16,111 nt of DNA from an uncultured Verrucomicrobiota bacterium. Its GTDB lineage: Bacteria; Verrucomicrobiota; Kiritimatiellia; RFP12; UBA1067. This document shows positions 1 to 6,359 of the stretch, piece by piece. Below the pieces are notes generated by a model that was given only the letters and a program-made list of their open reading frames with translations, searched no databases and had not been told where the DNA came from. Location of the stretch: assembly GCA_946631345.1 (NCBI GenBank), contig CAMPAA010000054.1, positions 1 to 16,111 on the forward strand, in the 5' to 3' direction. Position 1 is the first letter of the stretch; each line of letters begins with the position of its first letter. Both the position numbers and the translations under genes were made by a program.

Positions 1-51
1 GGGAGCGGCGCGTGGGGACACGCGCCCTCCCGTTTTCCGCGTTGATGTCAT
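1..51 (-). CDS. possible 5' end of a gene running off the window edge
   Basis: On the minus strand an ATG at 51 opens a frame that stays open to the window edge (17 codons, beginning MTSTRKTGGRVSP). An AAAGGG tract lies about 10 nt or more upstream, and the preceding 40 nt resemble the leader of the beta-helix gene that starts at 8824. The REP-like hairpin at 7-31 would lie inside this frame. The alternative is a plus-strand frame from position 2 to a TAA at 68-70 (reads AARGDTRPPVF in the middle), which would be the tail of an upstream gene. It reads the hairpin in the same phase as the rhamnosidase gene at 11551. The two readings cannot be separated from this window, and no function can be assigned. 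Confidence 0.22.
   Translation of the reverse strand, partial: MTSTRKTGGRVSPRAAP
7..32 (-). repeat. REP-like hairpin, copy 1
   Basis: A perfect 8-bp stem GGCGCGTG / CACGCGCC (7-14 and 19-26) encloses the loop GGGA and is followed by CTCCCG. On the minus strand this reads GGAG, then the hairpin. The 28 bases at 5-32 are identical to 11551-11578, more than 11 kb away inside the rhamnosidase gene. Confidence 0.8.
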
Positions 52-53
52 CG

Positions 54-95
54 CGTCTTTCACCCTTTAACCTTAAACGAAACAACTTTCAAACC
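54..95 (-). repeat. degenerate TTGAAAG-type repeat, inverted
   Basis: Read on the minus strand this segment begins GGTTTGAAAGTTG and ends GTGAAAGACG. It aligns by eye with 8778-8820, which begins GTTTGAAAGTTG and ends GTAAAGACG just before the beta-helix start codon. The first 12 bases of the shared block and the last 7 are identical and the middle is similar. It lies just upstream of the possible minus-strand start at 51, the same relative position as the other copy. Confidence 0.45.
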
Positions 96-130
96 TCAGA
101 TGCGGCAAGCAAATAGAGTGATTTTCAGCT

Positions 131-170
131 GCAAAGAGCACAAAGGCTTTGCGAACTATGCGTTCTTTGC
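131..170. repeat. GCAAAG/CTTTGC short palindromic repeat cluster
   Basis: GCAAAGA (131-137) pairs with TCTTTGC (164-170), and CAAAG-G-CTTTG (141-151) is a palindrome between them. On the minus strand the stretch reads as imperfect 9-mers (GCAAAGAAC, GCATAGTTC, GCAAAGCC). It may be a decayed tandem repeat or a weak hairpin. No T-run follows, so I do not call it a terminator. Confidence 0.35.
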
Positions 171-216
171 GGCTCACCATATTTCATTCCCCGTGCAACA
201 TGACCGGTGCCGCCTA

Positions 217-245
217 TTGACTTGAGTGGGGGGATTTGATATCCT
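217..245 (+). promoter_or_regulatory. sigma70-type promoter of rpsB-tsf
   Basis: TTGACT (217-222), a 17-nt spacer and TATCCT (240-245), with an extended -10 TGA directly upstream at 237-239. Transcription should start near 252, leaving a leader of about 100 nt before rpsB. The leader begins with a 5-bp hairpin, TTCCC (257-261) and GGGAA (268-272). Whether it takes part in S2 autoregulation cannot be told from sequence. Confidence 0.7.
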
Positions 246-352
246 ACGCACTTGTTTTCCCAAAGGAGGGAAGGCGAAGCGAACGGCGGGAAGATATCCG
301 ACTTTCCGTCAAAGCGGATTAGTAAGCGAAACTTGAAAGAAAGGAACACAAA

Positions 353-1387
353 ATGGATATGCCTACATCTGCCCTCACGGGCCTCACCCTCAAGGAACTC
401 TTTGACGCCGGACTGCACTTCGGCCATCAGACCAAGCGTTGGAACCCGAAGATGAAATCCTACATCTTCGACAAGCGCAACGGCATCCATATCATTGACC
501 TCACGCAGACCGTGACCCTTCTCGACGAGGCGGCGGCGTTCCTCAAGAAGACCGTGCTCGACGGCAAGAAGGTGCTGTTCGTCGCAACGAAGAAGCAGGC
601 TCAGGAGCTCGTTAAGACCGCAGCCGAGGAGTGCGGGCAGTACTACATGACCGAGCGCTGGCTCGGCGGCACCCTCACAAACGCCAAGACGATCCGCGGC
701 TCCGTCAAGCGCATGCGCCAGATCCAGGCGCTCGCCCGCCAGAACAACGGCGAACTCTCCAAGCACAAGCAGGAGGCCTCGATGCTCCGCCGCGAGCTCG
801 CCAAGCTCGAGAAGAACCTTACCGGCATTGCGGACATGGCTGACCGTCCGGGAGCCGTGTTCATCATCGACGTCTGCCGCGAAGCAAACGCGGTCAAAGA
901 GGCGTCCCGCCTCGGCGTACCTGTCGTCGCTCTTGTCGACACCAACGCCGACCCCGACCCGATCGACTACGTGATCCCCGGCAACGACGATTCTGTTAAG
1001 GGCGTTGAGCTGATCGTCAAGGGCGTGGTGAAGGTCATCAAGGAGGCCAACGACGAATACTCCGCCAAGGCCGCCGAAGAGGCCGCCAAGCGCGACCAGG
1101 AGCGCAAGGACCGCGAAGCGGCCGAGAAGGCGTCGCGTGCCGAGCGCAAGGCCAAGGCCGCCGAGGAGAAGGCCGCCAAGGGCGAGACTGCAGTCAAGGC
1201 GGCGGTGCGCGGCAAGAAGTCCGGTGCGCTTTCCAGCGCCGTGAAGCAGGCCGCCCGCGCCGCCAAGGAGGCAGCCGAGTCGAAGGCCAAGGCGGATCTC
1301 GCCGCCAAGCGCGCCGCAGGCGTGGCCGCCGCGCAGGCTGCCGTCGCAGCGGAGGAGCCGAAGGCCGAGGCGCCCGCGGCCGAGTGA
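353..1387 (+). CDS. rpsB: 30S ribosomal protein S2 with Ala/Lys/Glu-rich C-terminal extension
   Basis: Structural protein of the small ribosomal subunit, needed for S1 binding and initiation. The 344-residue product opens with the S2 signature LFDAGLHFGHQTKRWNPKM and has the RWLGGTLTN block near residue 101 and PGAVFIIDVCREANAVKEA near 165-185. It then has VPVVALVDTNADPDPIDYVIPGNDD, the usual nucleotide-fold end of S2. The core ends near residue 235. The remaining ~110 residues are a highly charged Ala/Lys/Glu tract, predicted helical, which makes the protein about 100 residues longer than typical S2. The start is ATG 353 with AAAGGA 7 nt upstream; an in-frame ATG at 359 is less well placed. 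It is followed after 58 nt by tsf, the conserved order in bacteria. Confidence 0.97.
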   Translation: MDMPTSALTGLTLKELFDAGLHFGHQTKRWNPKMKSYIFDKRNGIHIIDLTQTVTLLDEAAAFLKKTVLDGKKVLFVATKKQAQELVKTAAEECGQYYMTERWLGGTLTNAKTIRGSVKRMRQIQALARQNNGELSKHKQEASMLRRELAKLEKNLTGIADMADRPGAVFIIDVCREANAVKEASRLGVPVVALVDTNADPDPIDYVIPGNDDSVKGVELIVKGVVKVIKEANDEYSAKAAEEAAKRDQERKDREAAEKASRAERKAKAAEEKAAKGETAVKAAVRGKKSGALSSAVKQAARAAKEAAESKAKADLAAKRAAGVAAAQAAVAAEEPKAEAPAAE

Positions 1388-1445
1388 ACGGCGCGGCATT
1401 CGTTGACATGACAGATTGAAACAGTTGAGAGAAAGGAATCTTGAG

Positions 1446-2294
1446 ATGGATATCACCATTGCTATGATCAAGGAGCTGCGCGAGGCGACCGCCGCCGGAA
1501 TGGGTGCCTGCAAGGAGGCCCTCCAGGCCTCCAACGGCGACATGAAGGAAGCCGTGAAGTACCTCCGCGAGAAGGGTCTCGCCGTCGCCGCCAAGCGCGT
1601 CGACAAGGAGTCCAAGGAGGGCATCATCGCCGCCGCCGCCGCACCCGACGGCAAGACGATGGCTCTCGCCGAGGTGAACTGCGAGACCGACTTCGTCGCG
1701 AAGACCGACGCGTACAAGGACTTCTGCGCCAAGGCCGCCCAGGTCGCCCTGGAGGGCAAGGATGTCGCGGAGACGCTGAAGGACGACTACCAGATGCTGC
1801 TCACCAAGACCGGCGAGAACGTGAAGATACGCCGCACCGAGCGTTATCAGCTCGAAGGTACTGGCGTTCTCTCCAGCTACATCCACATGGGCGGCAAGAT
1901 CGGCGTGCTCGTTGAGCTGGCCACGCCGTGCGAGAAGTGCGCCGCCTCCGCAGAGCTGGCCGAGGCCGCCCACATGGTATGCCTCCAGATCGCCGCAAAC
2001 GCGCCGAAGTACGTCAAGCCCGAGGATGTGCCTCAGGCCGAGATCGACGCCGAGCTTGAGATCAAGCTCAACGCGCTCAAGGAGCAGAAGGGCAAGCTTC
2101 CGCCCGAGCAGGCGCTCGCCGGAATCAAGAAGGGGATGGCCGCCAAGTTCTGCTCCCAGATATGTCTGCTCAAGCAGGCTTATGTGGCGGACGACAAGCT
2201 CACCGTCGAGAAGTACCTTGAGGGCGTTTCGAAGGCCTGCGGCGGCGCACCGATCGAGGTGAAGCGCTTCGCGCGCCTCCAGCTGGGTGCCTAA
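1446..2294 (+). CDS. tsf: translation elongation factor Ts
   Basis: Guanine-nucleotide exchange factor that recycles EF-Tu-GDP to EF-Tu-GTP in the cytoplasm. The 282-residue product has the N-terminal UBA-like domain (IKELREATAAGMGACKEAL, residues 8-26) and the EF-Ts signature NCETDFVAKT near residue 80. The dimerisation core contains YIHMGGKIGVLVEL, and the C-terminal part contains ICLLKQAYVADDKLTVEKYL. The length is normal for the family. ATG 1446 is chosen because AAAGGA (1432-1437) precedes it by 8 nt and the conserved N-terminus begins there; an upstream in-frame TTG at 1416 has no support. It is very likely co-transcribed with rpsB and is closed by a terminator 30 nt downstream. Confidence 0.97.
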   Translation: MDITIAMIKELREATAAGMGACKEALQASNGDMKEAVKYLREKGLAVAAKRVDKESKEGIIAAAAAPDGKTMALAEVNCETDFVAKTDAYKDFCAKAAQVALEGKDVAETLKDDYQMLLTKTGENVKIRRTERYQLEGTGVLSSYIHMGGKIGVLVELATPCEKCAASAELAEAAHMVCLQIAANAPKYVKPEDVPQAEIDAELEIKLNALKEQKGKLPPEQALAGIKKGMAAKFCSQICLLKQAYVADDKLTVEKYLEGVSKACGGAPIEVKRFARLQLGA

Positions 2295-2324
2295 GTTCAG
2301 TGGGGATGCCAGAAAAGCACGCAG

Positions 2325-2361
2325 CCGGCCGTTTCCCATCGGGATGCGGCCGGTTTGTCTT
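2325..2361 (+). terminator. rho-independent terminator after tsf
   Basis: CCGGCCG (2325-2331) pairs with CGGCCGG (2347-2353). Inside it CCC (2335-2337) can pair with GGG (2341-2343). The hairpin is followed by the T-rich TTTGTCTT (2354-2361). It lies 30 nt after the tsf stop codon. Confidence 0.7.
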
Positions 2362-2377
2362 GGGACTGATGGAGCGG

Positions 2378-2396
2378 CTGGCCGCCCGCCGGCCAG
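2378..2396. promoter_or_regulatory. 7-bp inverted repeat overlapping the GT2 promoter, possible operator
   Basis: CTGGCCG (2378-2384) and CGGCCAG (2390-2396) are perfect inverted repeats around a 5-nt centre. They cover the region where the -35 element and spacer of the promoter at 2400-2408 would lie. There is no T-run, so it is not an obvious terminator. It lacks the GGGN loop and CTNCC flank of the REP-like family. The operator role is inferred from position only. Confidence 0.35.
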
Positions 2397-2399
2397 TTG

Positions 2400-2408
2400 T
2401 GGTATAAT
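2400..2408 (+). promoter_or_regulatory. extended -10 promoter, predicted leaderless start for the GT2 gene
   Basis: TGG (2400-2402) followed by a perfect TATAAT (2403-2408). No convincing -35 is visible at the right distance, as is common for extended -10 promoters. The GTG at 2416 lies 7 nt beyond the -10, where transcription would begin, so the mRNA is predicted to be leaderless. Confidence 0.6.
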
Positions 2409-2415
2409 GCACGCC

Positions 2416-3168
2416 GTGAGACCGATTGTCGTCATACCCACCTACAACGAACGGGAGAACGTAGAGGCCATGGCCGCGGCCGTGCTCGGCAACCTGCCGC
2501 CGGAGGGGCGTCTGCTCTTTCTGGATGACAACTCGCCGGACGGCACCGGCGACATCATAGACGGCCTGTGCGCGAAGGAGCCTCGCATACGCGTTATGCA
2601 CCGTAAGAGGAAGGAGGGGCTTGGCCGTGCCTACGTCGCGGGGTTCGCCGAGGCTCTGCGCATGGGCGCTACACACGTAATCGAGATGGACTGCGATTTC
2701 TCGCACGACCCCAAGGACGTGCAGCGGATGCTTTCGGCGATGGCGTCGGCGGATGCGCCGGATGTCATCATCGGCTCGCGGTACGTGAAGGGCGGTCGTT
2801 GCGTTGGATGGCCGTTCAAGCGCTGGTTCATATCCAGGTTCGGCGGGCTGTTCATCCGGATGGTTCTCGGCGTGCCCGTGAAGGATCCCACCGGCGGGTT
2901 CAAGTGCTTTCGCCGCCGCGCGCTGGAGATGCTCGGCGACTTCTCGGCGATCAGGTCGTTCGGATACTCGTTCCAGATGGAGATGAACTTCCGCATGGCG
3001 CGCGCGGGCCTAAAGATAGTCGAGATGCCGATCACGTTCACGGAGCGGCGGGCAGGCTATTCGAAGATTAGCGGCTCTATCGCGTCGGAGACGCTGAAGA
3101 TGGTGTTCAGGCTGCGCTTCTCAAGGGACGCAGGCATCGGTGGCGACACAACGGCGCGAAAAGGATGA
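2416..3168 (+). CDS. GT2 glycosyltransferase, polyprenyl-phosphate mannosyltransferase (DPM1-like)
   Basis: Predicted to transfer a hexose, probably mannose from GDP-mannose, to polyprenyl phosphate at the inner membrane face, giving a lipid-linked sugar donor for surface glycans. The fold signature is the N-terminal VVIPTYNERENV, then LDDNSPDGT, the metal-binding MDCDFSHDP (DxD type) and GSRYVKGG, with DPTGGFKCFRRRAL near residue 158. It has ~250 residues and no C-terminal membrane segments, like the soluble single-domain DPM1 class. GTG 2416 is preferred because the ATG at 2407 lies inside the TATAAT box; starting at 2407 would add three residues. The stop overlaps the next gene's first possible ATG (ATGA at 3165-3168). 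The substrate is inferred from family similarity, and glucose is possible. Confidence 0.82.
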   Translation: MRPIVVIPTYNERENVEAMAAAVLGNLPPEGRLLFLDDNSPDGTGDIIDGLCAKEPRIRVMHRKRKEGLGRAYVAGFAEALRMGATHVIEMDCDFSHDPKDVQRMLSAMASADAPDVIIGSRYVKGGRCVGWPFKRWFISRFGGLFIRMVLGVPVKDPTGGFKCFRRRALEMLGDFSAIRSFGYSFQMEMNFRMARAGLKIVEMPITFTERRAGYSKISGSIASETLKMVFRLRFSRDAGIGGDTTARKG

Positions 3169-3173
3169 CGGGC

Positions 3174-4079
3174 ATGGTGTCAGTTTGGCTCAAGGCCCTC
3201 AGGGTAAACCAGTGGACCAAGAACGCGGCGGTGATGCTGGCATGGTTCTTCTCGGTTGCCGACGCTTCGCAGAAGGAACTGGCGCGCGGATTCGGGTCGT
3301 TCATGATGGCCGTCGGCATGACGGCGGCGTTCTGCCTCGTGTCGAGTGCGTTCTACCTGCTAAACGACGTGTCCGACTACGATGCCGACAGACTCCACCC
3401 CCAGAAGCGGCTCCGCCCTGTCGCAGCGGATCTCATATCGAAGATAGCCGCAGTTAAGGCGGCGCTAGTGCTGTTCGCGTGTGGGGTGATGTTTCCGTCT
3501 TGCGTTGTCATGGTCTATCCCGGGCGCACTATCGCCTTCGGCACGATAATGCTCTACTCGGTGATGCAGTGCTTCTATTCCGGCTTCCTCAAGCACATCC
3601 CGTACGTGGACGTGTTCGTGATAGCATTCGGATTCGTGCTGAGGGCCGTCGCAGGGGCGGCGGTGATCGATGCCTACATTTCTCGGTGGCTGCTCGTCTG
3701 CGCATTCACCCTGTCGCTGTTCCTTGCGTTTTCCAAGCGGCACCACGAGCTTATTTACCATGCCGATACCCGCAAGGCCCTCGCCGGATACCGCAAGGGC
3801 ATCTTGAACCTGCTCATCTGCATGACTGCGGTGCTGTCGGTAGTGGAGTACGTGTGCTACACGCTTCGGTCGGCGATGGGGCACCGTTTCCCGCTGCTTG
3901 TGTGGTCCTCGCTGTTCGTGGCATTCGGCATAGGGCGCTATCTGCTGCTCGTGTACCGCGAAGGCGGCGGCGACCGCCCGGAACGGGTGCTTCTCACGGA
4001 TCGCATCCTGTGGTTTGCGCTCATGGGATATGCCGCCTCCGCCGTCCTGGCTGTCGCCTGGAGCCGCATCGCGGGCTGA
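3174..4079 (+). CDS. UbiA-family prenyltransferase, decaprenyl-phosphate phosphoribosyltransferase-like
   Basis: Integral membrane enzyme predicted to join polyprenyl phosphate to phosphoribose from PRPP, the first step to lipid-linked pentose donors. Motifs resemble that subfamily: the N-terminal LRVNQWTKNAAV, the first Asp-rich motif NDVSDYDAD (residues 64-72) followed by HPQKRLRPVA, then YSGFLKHIPYVDVFVIAFGFVLRAVAGA and LSLFLAFSKRHHEL. About eight hydrophobic segments are visible and the length (301 residues) is normal. ATG 3174 is chosen because AAAAGGA (3159-3165) sits 8 nt before it, the spacing used by rpsB, tsf and the rhamnosidase. ATG 3165 overlaps that site. It is coupled to the GT2 upstream, so the pair probably supplies two kinds of lipid-linked sugar. 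The other UbiA reactions (quinone or heme pathways) fit the motifs less well. Confidence 0.78.
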   Translation: MVSVWLKALRVNQWTKNAAVMLAWFFSVADASQKELARGFGSFMMAVGMTAAFCLVSSAFYLLNDVSDYDADRLHPQKRLRPVAADLISKIAAVKAALVLFACGVMFPSCVVMVYPGRTIAFGTIMLYSVMQCFYSGFLKHIPYVDVFVIAFGFVLRAVAGAAVIDAYISRWLLVCAFTLSLFLAFSKRHHELIYHADTRKALAGYRKGILNLLICMTAVLSVVEYVCYTLRSAMGHRFPLLVWSSLFVAFGIGRYLLLVYREGGGDRPERVLLTDRILWFALMGYAASAVLAVAWSRIAG

Positions 4080-4262
4080 CAGAAATCCGAATAGCCCAAG
4101 AAATTCATAGATTCCGGCATTGGGGATGATGTGCGCCAAAGGCAATAATCTCGTCTGCCACTGCCATATCCGTGTAGCTTGTGGCGTTCGCCGTTGTGGG
4201 TCGCAAGGCTCCGTTTGGCACGACACTGGTGATACGGTAGCCGTCCGCCGTCGATGGTTTTG
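4080..4262. other. intergenic stretch without a supported gene
   Basis: No plus-strand gene, terminator hairpin or known RNA is evident. A 63-codon minus-strand frame (4296-4105) contains NATSYTDMAVADE, vaguely like the strand-loop pattern of fibronectin type III domains. It has no ribosome binding site and could be a remnant or chance. Confidence 0.5.
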
Positions 4263-4271
4263 TGATATAAT
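4263..4271 (+). promoter_or_regulatory. extended -10 promoter before the small ORF and cca
   Basis: TGA (4263-4265) followed by TATAAT (4266-4271). The ATG at 4278 follows after 6 nt, so a leaderless transcript is predicted. No good -35 is visible. The sequence TTGTGATATAAT resembles the boxes at 2397-2408 and, on the minus strand, 7508-7498. Confidence 0.55.
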
Positions 4272-4277
4272 TGCGGC

Positions 4278-4373
4278 ATGACAAAGGACATTGCATCGTG
4301 CCTGCTTTTGGCGGCGCTGTGCGGCGGCTCGGCGCAGACGGGGGCGAGGTGTAACTATGGACGGCAAGCTTGA
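4278..4373 (+). CDS. 31-residue signal-peptide-like small ORF overlapping cca
   Basis: The frame begins MTKDIASCLLLAALCGG, continues SAQTGARCNYGRQA and stops at TGA 4371-4373. A charged N-terminus, a hydrophobic stretch of about nine residues and small residues before SAQ look like a secretion signal with almost nothing behind it. The ATG sits 6 nt after a TATAAT box and has no ribosome binding site. The ORF overlaps the first 17 nt of cca in another frame, so its translation could affect cca initiation. It could be a leader peptide, or the 5' stump of a secreted-protein gene whose remainder was deleted. I know no family for it. Confidence 0.35.
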   Translation: MTKDIASCLLLAALCGGSAQTGARCNYGRQA

Positions 4374-5772
4374 CATGACTGCACTCAGGTCCGAACTCCG
4401 GGAGGCGGTGCTATCCATCGCTGGGTTGGCTCGGTCGGCGGGCGGACGCGCGCTCATGGTCGGCGGCGCGGTTCGAGACATGCTTGCAGGCGGTGCCGAG
4501 GTCAAGGATGTTGACGTGGAGGTGTTCGGCATCGGACCGCAGAAGCTGCAGGATACGCTTGCTCCCCGTTTCGCGTTCGACCCGTGCGGGGTGTCGTTTG
4601 GCGTTCTCAAGATCAAGCATCTCGACATCGACGTATCCCTGCCGCGGCGTGAGTCGAAGCGCGGCATCGGGCACAAGGGCTTCTTCATCGACGCCGATCC
4701 CGGCCTTTCGGTCAAGGAGGCGGCGAGTCGGCGCGACTTCACCGTCAACGCGATCTACTGCGACCCTCTCAACGGGCGGGTGGAGGATCCTTTCGGCGGC
4801 GTGGAGGATCTTCGCCGCCGTGTGCTGAGGCACGTATCCGGAAAGTTTGTGGAGGACCCACTGCGCGTGCTGCGAGGGATGCAGTTCGTTGCGCGGTTTG
4901 GTCTGCAGCCTGCGCCCGAGACGGTGGAGCTCTGCCGTACCGTAACCATGGAGGATCTTCCGCCTGAACGGCTGTTTGAGGAGTGGGCTAAGCTGCTCAG
5001 GAAGGGCGTGGATATCGGGCGCGGGCTGGCGTTCCTGCGCGATACGGGCTGGGTGCGCTACTTTCCTGAGCTGGCGGCCCTCATCGGGTGCGGACAGGAT
5101 CCGCAGTGGCATCCTGAGGGCGACGTGTGGAACCACACGTGCCTCTGCCTTGATGCGTTTGCGCGCCACCGCACAGGCGATCCTCATGAGGATCTTGTCG
5201 TGGGGCTTGCCGTGCTCTGCCACGATTTCGGCAAGCCTTCCACAACGAGGTTCGAGCGCGGCCACATACGCTCGCTCGGTCACGACGAGGCCGGCGTTGC
5301 GCCGACACTCTCATTTCTCCGCCGCCTCACGAACGAGGAGCGCATCCTGAAGGAGGTGCCGCCGCTGGTGCAGTGCCACATGCAGCCCTTCGCGCTGTGG
5401 AAGGCCGGAGCGGGCGACAGCGCAATCCGGCGGTTGGCGCTTAAGGTCGTGCGCATCGACCGCCTGCTCAGGGTGGCCCACGCGGATGACGAAGGCCGTC
5501 TGCCGGATAGGCTGGGCGGCACTTCCGCCGGCGAGGACCTCAGGTGGCTGGAGGAGCGCGCCGAACGCCTGCGCATCGCAGCGGAGGCACCGAAGCCGAT
5601 TCTCATGGGGAGGCACCTCATCGCCATGGGCTACAGGCCGTCCGGGCAGTTCGGGAAGTGGCTCAACGCGGTGTTCGAGGCTCAGCTGGACGGAGCATTC
5701 TCGGACGTGGACGGCGCGATCGCATACTTCAGGGCGAATGTCGCGGGTGGAGGCGAAAGGGAGAGAACATGA
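4357..5772 (+). CDS. cca: CCA tRNA nucleotidyltransferase with HD domain
   Basis: Adds or repairs the 3'-terminal CCA of tRNAs using CTP and ATP. The N-terminal nucleotidyltransferase head shows MVGGAVRDML near residues 31-40 and the catalytic pair DVDVEVFG. These are followed by AASRRDFTVNAIYCDPLNG, VEDPFGGVEDLRRRVLRHV and DPLRVLRGMQFVARFGL, the class II CCA/poly(A) polymerase head and neck. The C-terminal half has an HD hydrolase domain with HPEGDVWNHT and CHDFGKP, as in multifunctional CCA proteins with phosphatase or phosphodiesterase activity. The product is 471 residues. ATG 4357 is preceded 6 nt upstream by GAGGT; the frame extends back to a TTG at 4291 but that part is Arg-rich and unconserved. 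Poly(A) polymerase cannot be fully excluded. The stop overlaps the next ATG (ATGA at 5769). Confidence 0.9.
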   Translation: MDGKLDMTALRSELREAVLSIAGLARSAGGRALMVGGAVRDMLAGGAEVKDVDVEVFGIGPQKLQDTLAPRFAFDPCGVSFGVLKIKHLDIDVSLPRRESKRGIGHKGFFIDADPGLSVKEAASRRDFTVNAIYCDPLNGRVEDPFGGVEDLRRRVLRHVSGKFVEDPLRVLRGMQFVARFGLQPAPETVELCRTVTMEDLPPERLFEEWAKLLRKGVDIGRGLAFLRDTGWVRYFPELAALIGCGQDPQWHPEGDVWNHTCLCLDAFARHRTGDPHEDLVVGLAVLCHDFGKPSTTRFERGHIRSLGHDEAGVAPTLSFLRRLTNEERILKEVPPLVQCHMQPFALWKAGAGDSAIRRLALKVVRIDRLLRVAHADDEGRLPDRLGGTSAGEDLRWLEERAERLRIAAEAPKPILMGRHLIAMGYRPSGQFGKWLNAVFEAQLDGAFSDVDGAIAYFRANVAGGGERERT

Positions 5773-6359
5773 ACGTATGGATCGTAAATCCGTTCGACAA
5801 CCTTCCCGTCGAGGGCTACCGTCCGCAACGGTACTGGCTGATGGCCGAGGCTTTCGCGCGAGCCGGTCATTCGGTCACGCTCTGGACGCAGGACTGGAGC
5901 CATGCGAACAAGGCGAGACGCAGACTGGACGGAGATCGCGGGGTTGCGCAGCAGTTCGCCGTGGCCTACATCCACGTGCCGGGCTACCGCCGCAACATCT
6001 GTCTCAGCCGGATATGGAGCCATTGGCGCTTTGCGCGCAACTGGGCGGTGCGGGCGGCGGCCGAGCCGCAGCCTGACCTGATAGTGGTGTCGAGTCCGCC
6101 GCTGTTCATAGGGCGCGAGGTGCGGCGGCTGTGCGGGCGAACCGGCGCGAAATACATCGTGGACATAATGGATGCCTGGCCTGAGACGTTCGAGCGTGTT
6201 GCGCCGCGTTGGGCGCTTGGGTGGATGCGCAGCATCGCGCGCGGAAACTACCGCCATGCCGCTGGCATCACAGCCGTCGCGCGGCGCTATCTCGAACTGG
6301 CGAAAGGATACGGCGCAACATGCCCAATGCATCTGTGCCACCATGGCATAGCTCTATGA
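5769..6359 (+). CDS. GT4-type glycosyltransferase, N-terminal half only (truncated)
   Basis: The 196-residue product matches the acceptor-binding N-terminal Rossmann domain of GT-B glycosyltransferases. It starts MNVWIVNPFDNLPVEGYRPQR and has WLMAEAFARAGHSVTLWTQDW, then PDLIVVSSPPLFIG, IVDIMDAWPETF and the domain-end segment GITAVARRYLELAKGYGA. It stops at HHGIAL, exactly where such enzymes enter the linker to the sugar-nucleotide-binding domain. Family members usually have 380-420 residues, so the donor-binding half and its Glu motif are missing. No continuation is seen in the other plus frames downstream, where the minus-strand regulator begins, overlapping the last 6 nt. The start is well supported: AAAGGGAG lies just upstream and the ATG overlaps the cca stop. 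It is probably an inactive remnant; a partner-dependent half enzyme is possible but unsupported. Confidence 0.75.
   Translation: MNVWIVNPFDNLPVEGYRPQRYWLMAEAFARAGHSVTLWTQDWSHANKARRRLDGDRGVAQQFAVAYIHVPGYRRNICLSRIWSHWRFARNWAVRAAAEPQPDLIVVSSPPLFIGREVRRLCGRTGAKYIVDIMDAWPETFERVAPRWALGWMRSIARGNYRHAAGITAVARRYLELAKGYGATCPMHLCHHGIAL

Noticed and set aside
125..1759. A 544-codon open frame on the minus strand across rpsB and into tsf
   Set aside because: It is antisense to two clear housekeeping genes. Its Leu/Gly/Arg-rich composition is what the complement of GC-rich codons gives, and it has no start signal or recognisable domain.
1194..2441. A 415-codon minus-strand frame across tsf
   Set aside because: Same reason: a GC-driven shadow of rpsB and tsf with no motif or ribosome binding site.
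4105..4296. A 63-codon minus-strand frame in the intergenic region, slightly fibronectin-III-like
   Set aside because: It is short, has no ribosome binding site and its start overlaps the predicted leaderless ORF on the other strand. The resemblance is too weak to call a gene or pseudogene.
3465..4748. A 427-codon minus-strand frame opposite the UbiA gene and cca
   Set aside because: Both plus-strand genes have strong family motifs and start signals; the minus frame has none.
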